Assembly: GCA_958403905.1 (NCBI GenBank)
Contig: CATXZD010000001.1
Coordinates: forward strand, 197,856 to 261,855
DNA length: 64,000 nt
Origin: an uncultured Ruminococcus sp.
Lineage (GTDB): Bacteria > Bacillota > Clostridia > Oscillospirales > Acutalibacteraceae
Reading direction: 5' to 3'
The first letter of the stretch is position 1; each line of letters opens with the position of its first letter. The notes below the pieces were generated by a model. That model was not told the origin of the DNA. It searched no databases and worked only from the letters and a program-made list of their open reading frames with translations. A program made the translations under genes and the position numbers. Shown piece after piece: positions 59,189 to 64,000 of this stretch.

Positions 59189-61513
59189 ATGGAAAGTACA
59201 AAAGCTTTAAGAAAAAGAGTAAGCGGTAACCGCAATGATTTTGTAAGAAACGGAGCAGTTAATTTCATATACCTGTTATGCGGAATTCTTGTGTCAAGGG
59301 GAACTCTCCTCGGTACTCTTGCACCGTTCGGTGCGTCATATGCGGCGGCAGTTCCGAAAAAAAATCTTTTGCCCTCGCTTATCGGAACGGCATTCGGATA
59401 TATTTTGCTAAAACCCACCGACAGCTTCAGATACATAGCCGTCATAGTGGCAATCGGTGCATTGCGCTGGCTTATGGGCGATATTGAAAAGGTAAGCCGA
59501 AGCAGACTTTTTGCTCCGCTTGCAGCTTTTCTGCCAACACTTGCAACGGGAATTGCTCTTTTGTTTGCGAGTACAAGCACACTTTCTTCATTTGCAGATT
59601 GCTTTATTGAATCGGTGCTTGCGGGAGCGGCGGCTTATTTTATAAGCGTTTCGGTTCAGCTTGCAGACGAGAAAAGAGGAATTTCCGCATACACCAGGCA
59701 GGAAACTGCAAGTCTTGTTATGACCGGTTGTGTGCTGATTCTTGCATTCGGAAGTATTACCTTTGAGAATATTTCGCTTGGCAGAATAATTGCAATAACA
59801 GCCGTCTTGCTCAGCGCAAGATACGGCGGAGTGAACGGCGGTGCAGTCAGCGGAATTGCAACGGGTGCAGTATTCAGCATTGCGAGCAGAGCGCAGGGCT
59901 TTGTGTGCGGAGGATTTGCTTTCGGCGGACTTATGGCAGGAATGTTTGCACCTGTAGGAAAATTAGGGTGCGCAGTGGCGTTTATGATTTCAAACGGTAT
60001 TATGAGCCTTGCGTTCGGTGAAAACACCCAGCTTTCCGCTGTACTGATTGAAAGTCTTGTCGGCTCAGCTGTGTTTATGATACTTCCAAAAGAGGTAGGC
60101 AATATAATTTCGCCCGTATTCTCGAACGAGAAGAATTCTTCACTTGGCGAAACGCTGAGAAAGAATATTGTTATGCGTCTTGATTTTGCGTCAAAAGCAA
60201 TTTATAACGTGCGAAACGACGTTAATTCTGTTTCTGATAAGCTGAAAAATTTGTATTCGCCAAATTTTTCTGTAGTGTGCGAAAACGTGGAAAAAGAGGT
60301 TTGCAATAACTGCGGACTGAAAACCTATTGCTACGAGCACAGACAGGGCGTTACAAGGGACGATTTTTTCAGACTTGAAGAATTGCTTGAGGCGCAGGGA
60401 AGAATAAGTGAAAGCGACGTAGAGGAAGCATTTGTTAAAAATTGCTGTAAGAAGGGTGAAATTGCCCGAAGTATGAATATAAACTACCGTGAATACCTTT
60501 CGGCTCTTGAGGCTCAGCGCAGAGTGTCAGATGTAAGAGGTGTGGTAGCAGGGCAGTTTTCGGGCGTAAGCGACATTCTAAGCGATTTGTCCAAAGAGTT
60601 CAGGAATACAATGCGGTGCGATACCGACAGTTCTGAAAGGATAATTTCAGCGCTTAGCGCATTAGGAGCTATACCGGTTGAATGTGTTTGCCTTGTGTCA
60701 GACGGAGGCAGGATGAGCGTTGAACTGGAACTTTCGTCAAAGGGCGAAAGCAAGCTGTCAAAGGGCACTATAATGCGTGAGGTTTCTAAGTGCTGCGGAA
60801 GAAAATTTGATTTGCCGACAATTACCTGTGAGGGCGACAGAATAAGAGCGGCACTTTGCGAAATGCCTGTTTATGATGTAGAAGTCGGTTCTGACCAGCA
60901 TATTGCGAACAATGGTAAGCTCTGCGGTGACTGCCTTGATTATTTCAACGACGGATTCGGCAAGACTTATGCCATTGTCTGTGACGGTATGGGAACAGGC
61001 GGTAGAGCTGCTGTTGACGGAAATATGGCGGCGTCGGTAATGGGCAGACTTCTGCGTTCGGGCCTTTCGGCAGACAGCTCATTGCAGATTGTCAACTCTG
61101 CACTTATGGTAAAAAGCGAGGATGAGTCGCTGTCAACGCTTGATTTGACGGGCGTTGATTTGTACACAGGCAGGGTTACTCTGAAAAAGGCAGGCGCACC
61201 TGCGACATTTGTACGGAAAAACGGCAGAGTAATGGTCAGAGAAATGCCGTCATTGCCTGTCGGAATCTTAAACGGAGTAAAATTTTCATCGGATGCGGTA
61301 AATCTTTCATCGGGAGATATGGTGGTAATGGTGTCAGACGGAGTGATAACGGGCGACGAAAAGTGGCTTGAAAAGCTGATAAGAAGCTGGAACGAGGGCA
61401 GTACACAGGAGCTTGCACGTGCGGTAGTTGACGAGGCGATAAAACGCAGAGGAGACAGCCCCGACGATGATATAACAGCGCTTGCGATAAGAATTACAGA
61501 CAATGAAATATAA
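59189..61513 (+). CDS. spoIIE: Stage II sporulation protein E
   Basis: 774 residues. About ten membrane segments (~25-300), a central regulatory region with a Cys-rich stretch (CNNCGLKTYCYEH near residue 375), and a C-terminal PP2C-type phosphatase domain (~560-774: AIVCDGMGTGGRAAVDG, GVDLYTGRVTLKKAGAP, MVVMVSDGVITGDE, DDDITALAIRI). SpoIIE dephosphorylates SpoIIAA to activate sigma-F in the forespore and works at the polar septum. Implies a spore former. SD AAAAGGACG. Its promoter looks Spo0A-dependent. Confidence 0.95.
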   Translation: MESTKALRKRVSGNRNDFVRNGAVNFIYLLCGILVSRGTLLGTLAPFGASYAAAVPKKNLLPSLIGTAFGYILLKPTDSFRYIAVIVAIGALRWLMGDIEKVSRSRLFAPLAAFLPTLATGIALLFASTSTLSSFADCFIESVLAGAAAYFISVSVQLADEKRGISAYTRQETASLVMTGCVLILAFGSITFENISLGRIIAITAVLLSARYGGVNGGAVSGIATGAVFSIASRAQGFVCGGFAFGGLMAGMFAPVGKLGCAVAFMISNGIMSLAFGENTQLSAVLIESLVGSAVFMILPKEVGNIISPVFSNEKNSSLGETLRKNIVMRLDFASKAIYNVRNDVNSVSDKLKNLYSPNFSVVCENVEKEVCNNCGLKTYCYEHRQGVTRDDFFRLEELLEAQGRISESDVEEAFVKNCCKKGEIARSMNINYREYLSALEAQRRVSDVRGVVAGQFSGVSDILSDLSKEFRNTMRCDTDSSERIISALSALGAIPVECVCLVSDGGRMSVELELSSKGESKLSKGTIMREVSKCCGRKFDLPTITCEGDRIRAALCEMPVYDVEVGSDQHIANNGKLCGDCLDYFNDGFGKTYAIVCDGMGTGGRAAVDGNMAASVMGRLLRSGLSADSSLQIVNSALMVKSEDESLSTLDLTGVDLYTGRVTLKKAGAPATFVRKNGRVMVREMPSLPVGILNGVKFSSDAVNLSSGDMVVMVSDGVITGDEKWLEKLIRSWNEGSTQELARAVVDEAIKRRGDSPDDDITALAIRITDNEI

Positions 61514-61517
61514 AGCC

Positions 61518-61557
61518 AAGGTCGGGGTTTTCGCAGGATTATCCCGGCCTTAATTAA
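61518..61557 (+). terminator. Probable terminator after spoIIE
   Basis: AAGGTCGGGG / TCCCGGCCTT (wobbles) with a ~15-nt loop, followed only by TTAATTAAG, so the T-tract is weak. Confidence 0.5.
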
Positions 61558-61591
61558 GTTATAGACAAATGGTAAAAATGTTCCGATATTA

Positions 61592-61620
61592 TTTACTTTT
61601 ATACTTTTATGTGTTAAAAT
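61592..61620 (+). promoter_or_regulatory. Promoter of the yerC-methyltransferase-hslO genes
   Basis: TTTACT (61592-61597), 17 bp, TAAAAT (61615-61620). Confidence 0.6.
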
Positions 61621-61663
61621 TTTAATGTATAAAATTTATTGCCATGACAAGGAGGCAAATATT

Positions 61664-61966
61664 TTGAATTCAAAGTTAAAAAATGAGTCAACCGACTTTT
61701 TGTTTGATGCAATACTTTCCCTTGAAAATAAGGAGGAGTGCTACAGATTTTTTGAGGATTTGTGCACGAGCGCGGAGCTTAAAGCTATGTCACAGCGCCT
61801 TGTAGTTGCCAAAATGCTCACCGAGAAAAAGGTCTATACCGAAATAGTTAAGGAAACAGGTGCGTCAACCGCCACAATCAGCCGTGTAAAACGTGCTCTG
61901 TTTGATAATGATACCTACGGTTACACACTCGTTCTTGACAAGCTTCTCTGTGAGGAAAACAAATAA
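61664..61966 (+). CDS. YerC/YecD family TrpR-related regulator
   Basis: 100 residues, all helical, with the TrpR-superfamily helix-turn-helix (SQRLVVAKMLTEKKVYTEIV, then TGASTATISRVKRAL). The start is TTG 61664, 7 bp after AAGGAGG, giving the usual beginning NSKLKNE; an ATG at 61625 lacks an SD. YerC proteins are conserved in Firmicutes, sometimes near hisZ-type genes; their targets are poorly known. Its stop overlaps the next ATG by one base. Confidence 0.88.
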   Translation: MNSKLKNESTDFLFDAILSLENKEECYRFFEDLCTSAELKAMSQRLVVAKMLTEKKVYTEIVKETGASTATISRVKRALFDNDTYGYTLVLDKLLCEENK

Positions 61967-62727
61967 TGGCAAGCTACGTTTCATTTGCAAGGTTCTACGA
62001 CGGACTTATGGAGGACGCTGATTATGAAAAGCGCTGTGAGTATCTTCTCAGGCTTTTTAAACATCACAACCACGAAGCAGGAATAACTCTTGATTTAGCC
62101 TGCGGTACAGGTTCAATTACCCGTCTGCTTGCCCAAAAAGGTATTGATGTTTACGGAGTCGATTCAAGCGCCGAAATGCTAAGCGAAGCAATGCAAAAAG
62201 CGTACGAGGAAAATCTTGATATTCTTTTCCTGAGGCAGAAGATGCAGTCGCTTGACCTCTACGGAACAATCAACACCTGCATCTGCACTCTGGACAGTAT
62301 AAACCACCTCACAAAAACTGATGACGTTGCTAAAACCTTTGACAAGGTCGGACTGTTTATGGATAACGACGGCTTGTTTGTGTTTGACGTGAATACTGTG
62401 TACAAGCACCGTGAGATTCTAAAGGATAATACATTTGTTTTTGAAAATGATAAGGTGTTCTGCGTGTGGCAGAATGCCCTCCGTGAAAACGATATTGTGG
62501 ATATAAACCTCGATTTTTTTGAGGAGGAAAACGGCGTTTATTACCGCTCTTCGGAAAGCTTCAGTGAACGTGCGTATTCCGACGAAAAAATAAGACAAAT
62601 GCTCAAGAATGCAGGTTTTAAGGTTGAGGCTGTGTATGGCGATTTAACCTTTGAAAAGCCGGAAGATACCGAACAAAGGGCAATTTATGTTGCCAGAATG
62701 GTAAATTCGAGAAATAAGGAAATTTAA
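61966..62727 (+). CDS. Class I SAM-dependent methyltransferase
   Basis: 253 residues. SAM motif I is LDLACGTGSITRLLA near residue 43, motif II VYGVDSSAEML; the opening YVSFARFYDGLMEDADYEK is common to a small Firmicute methyltransferase family. Substrate unknown. Coupled to yerC by a TAATG overlap and 11 bp ahead of hslO, so the three form an operon. Confidence 0.87.
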   Translation: MASYVSFARFYDGLMEDADYEKRCEYLLRLFKHHNHEAGITLDLACGTGSITRLLAQKGIDVYGVDSSAEMLSEAMQKAYEENLDILFLRQKMQSLDLYGTINTCICTLDSINHLTKTDDVAKTFDKVGLFMDNDGLFVFDVNTVYKHREILKDNTFVFENDKVFCVWQNALRENDIVDINLDFFEEENGVYYRSSESFSERAYSDEKIRQMLKNAGFKVEAVYGDLTFEKPEDTEQRAIYVARMVNSRNKEI

Positions 62728-62738
62728 GGAGTATAAGT

Positions 62739-63635
62739 ATGGATAAGATAATTCGCTGTATTACAAGTGACGGAGCAATTATGGCGGCGGCAATAGACGC
62801 GTCAGACATAGTTTTTACTGCAAAAAAGCTTCATCATCTTTCAAAGAGCGCCACAGCTGCACTTGGCAGACTCCTCTGTGCCACTTCAATAATGGGCGCA
62901 ATGCTCAAGCAGAGCAATGCTACAATAAATCTGCGTGTAATGGGTGACGGTGAGCTAGGCCCCGTTATTGCTGTTGGCGACAGCAAAGGTAATGTAAAAG
63001 GTTATGTGGGCAATGCAAACTGCCCTACGGAGTTTTATTCAAACGGCAAAATCAATGTTGCAAAGGCTGTGGGCAGAAACGGCGTGCTCAATGTTATGCG
63101 TGACTACGGAACAGGAGAACCGTATATCGGACAGGTTGAGCTTGTCAGCGGAGAAATTGCCGAGGATATAACAAATTATTATGCAACAAGCGAGCAGACA
63201 CCGACTGTTTGCGCTCTCGGCGTGCTTATCAATAAAGAGGACGGCGAGGTTATGCTTGCAGGAGGTTTGCTTATTCAGCTTCTTCCCGGTGCTGATGACT
63301 CGACAATTGATAAGCTTGAAAAGAATATTGAAAAGCTTGACCCGGTAACAACAATGCTTGCGAAGGGAATGAGCATTCTTGATATATGCAAAACCGCTCT
63401 CGAAGGCTTTGAAGTTGAGGTGCTCGACGAGTTTCCTGTGCACTATGCCTGCGGATGTTCCAAGGAAAAACTGGAAAGATATTTTTGTACACTCAGCGAT
63501 GAGGATGTTCGTTCGCTGGCGGACGAAAGCGGAGTTGCTACTGCAACCTGTCATTTTTGCAACAAGCGTTATGTTTTTACAAAGGATGATCTTGAGAGAA
63601 TTATCAGAGAGAAAAATCAAAACGCCGAAAACTGA
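62739..63635 (+). CDS. hslO: Redox-regulated chaperone Hsp33
   Basis: 298 residues. N-terminal substrate domain (CITSDGAIMAAAIDA, ATSIMGAMLKQ) and the C-terminal redox switch with four zinc cysteines, CGC (~236-238) and CHFC (~270-273). Under oxidative stress the zinc is lost, disulfides form and the protein holds unfolding proteins. SD AAGGAG. Last gene of the yerC operon. Confidence 0.95.
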   Translation: MDKIIRCITSDGAIMAAAIDASDIVFTAKKLHHLSKSATAALGRLLCATSIMGAMLKQSNATINLRVMGDGELGPVIAVGDSKGNVKGYVGNANCPTEFYSNGKINVAKAVGRNGVLNVMRDYGTGEPYIGQVELVSGEIAEDITNYYATSEQTPTVCALGVLINKEDGEVMLAGGLLIQLLPGADDSTIDKLEKNIEKLDPVTTMLAKGMSILDICKTALEGFEVEVLDEFPVHYACGCSKEKLERYFCTLSDEDVRSLADESGVATATCHFCNKRYVFTKDDLERIIREKNQNAEN

Positions 63636-63705
63636 TGATTATAGTGCTAAGTTTGGTATTGCAATTCAGGGACCGAAAAAAATTAAAAAAATTTTAAAAA
63701 AAGTG

Positions 63706-63734
63706 TTGACATTTCGTCCTGGATGTAGTATTAT
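63706..63734 (+). promoter_or_regulatory. Promoter of the tRNA cluster
   Basis: TTGACA (63706-63711), 17 bp, TATTAT (63729-63734); a TATAAT overlaps at 63732. It lies about 45-50 bp before the first tRNA. Confidence 0.75.
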
Positions 63735-63785
63735 AATACACGTCGCTGAGAGATACAGCAAAATGGCGAAGCGACAAAGGCATGT

Positions 63786-63861
63786 GGGAGCATAGCTCAG
63801 CTGGGAGAGCATCTGCCTTACAAGCAGAGGGTCATAGGTTCGAGCCCTATTGTTCCCACCA
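63786..63861 (+). tRNA. tRNA-Val (anticodon TAC)
   Basis: 76 nt with encoded CCA. Acceptor GGGAGCA pairs with TGTTCCC; D arm GCTC; anticodon loop CTTACAA in a TCTGC/GCAGA stem; T loop GGTTCGAGCC. Confidence 0.96.
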
Positions 63862-63867
63862 CAAAAT

Positions 63868-63944
63868 GGCCCGGTAGTTCAGTTGGTTAGAACGCTAGCC
63901 TGTCACGCTAGAGGTCGACGGTTCGAACCCGTTCCGGGTCGCCA
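63868..63944 (+). tRNA. tRNA-Asp (anticodon GTC)
   Basis: 77 nt with encoded CCA. Acceptor GGCCCGG pairs with CCGGGTC; anticodon loop CTGTCAC; T arm GACGGTTCGAACCCGTT. Six bp after tRNA-Val. Confidence 0.96.
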
Positions 63945-63949
63945 TTTTT

Positions 63950-64000
63950 GCCTCTGTAGCTCAGTCGGTAGAGCAGGGGACTGAAAATCCCCGTGTCGAT
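63950..64000 (+). tRNA. tRNA-Phe (anticodon GAA), truncated by window end
   Basis: First 51 nt: acceptor GCCTCTG, D arm GCTCAGTCGGTAGAGC, anticodon loop CTGAAAA in a GGGGA/TCCCC stem. The T arm and 3' end lie beyond the window. Confidence 0.9.

Noticed and set aside
60967..61503. 178-codon minus-strand open frame
   Set aside because: Antisense to the SpoIIE phosphatase domain; Ser/Thr-rich shadow with no SD.

Overview
The window reads as chromosomal DNA of an anaerobic gut Firmicute of the Ruminococcus / Oscillospiraceae type, most like Ruminococcus bromii. The clues are a secreted type I pullulanase with starch-binding modules and a dockerin (amylosome style), type III glutamine synthetase, an AmtB-PII fusion, a class B sortase with an SPKTG substrate, SpoIIE (a spore former), and low-to-moderate GC with strong SD sequences and TTG/GTG starts. 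The species name is inference. No phage, plasmid, CRISPR or complete insertion sequence was seen.

Layout. 1-3.5 kb: end of a flavin-reductase gene, then a LytTR regulator / DUF3021 / ABC exporter cassette with a LytTR-type operator. 3.5-5.8 kb (minus): YeiH-like transporter, radical SAM activase-like protein, small DUF6514-like protein. 6-9.6 kb: three-gene ABC-2 exporter and a K+ channel. 9.8-13.6 kb: dockerin pullulanase. 13.8-24.4 kb: ammonium assimilation block, gltB-gltD (minus) divergent from glnN and amtB-PII. 24.6-33.2 kb: accessory-looking stretch of single genes (RlmD-type methyltransferase, a small inserted gene beside a methyltransferase-gene remnant, HIT, HPP-like membrane protein, Ddh, Nudix, MerR/CPBP pair, BASS transporter, TfoX, GyrI). 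33.2-39.5 kb: lipid and envelope genes (glycosyltransferase, PlsY, patatin, GT-C membrane protein) around a PurF homologue. 39.6-42.4 kb: inverted-repeat element, Pho-box array, Na/Pi symporter, repeat cluster. 42.4-51.1 kb: ANTAR regulator, carA, carB fused in frame to dapF, pyrG, dapL. 51.2-55.4 kb: HAD phosphatase, VanW, TIM-barrel protein, mnmA, nadA. 55.6-64 kb: sortase substrate, sortase B, LCP protein, RuvX, SpoIIE, YerC, methyltransferase, Hsp33 and the start of a tRNA cluster (Val, Asp, Phe).

How parts may work together. The ANTAR protein at 42.5 kb is of a family that antiterminates transcription by binding RNA hairpins with hexanucleotide loops carrying A1 and G4. Both glnN and amtB have leaders where such a hairpin competes with an intrinsic terminator. 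I infer one nitrogen circuit linking the ANTAR protein, glutamine synthesis, ammonium uptake and, by operon, carbamoyl-phosphate synthesis. The regulator's receiver lacks the phosphoacceptor Asp, so the signal is probably not phosphorylation. Other readable regulation: a six-hexamer Pho box before the phosphate transporter, a 19-bp-spacer MerR promoter, and a 21-bp-spacer Spo0A-like promoter before spoIIE. Lysine/DAP synthesis appears doubled (Ddh versus DapL plus DapF).
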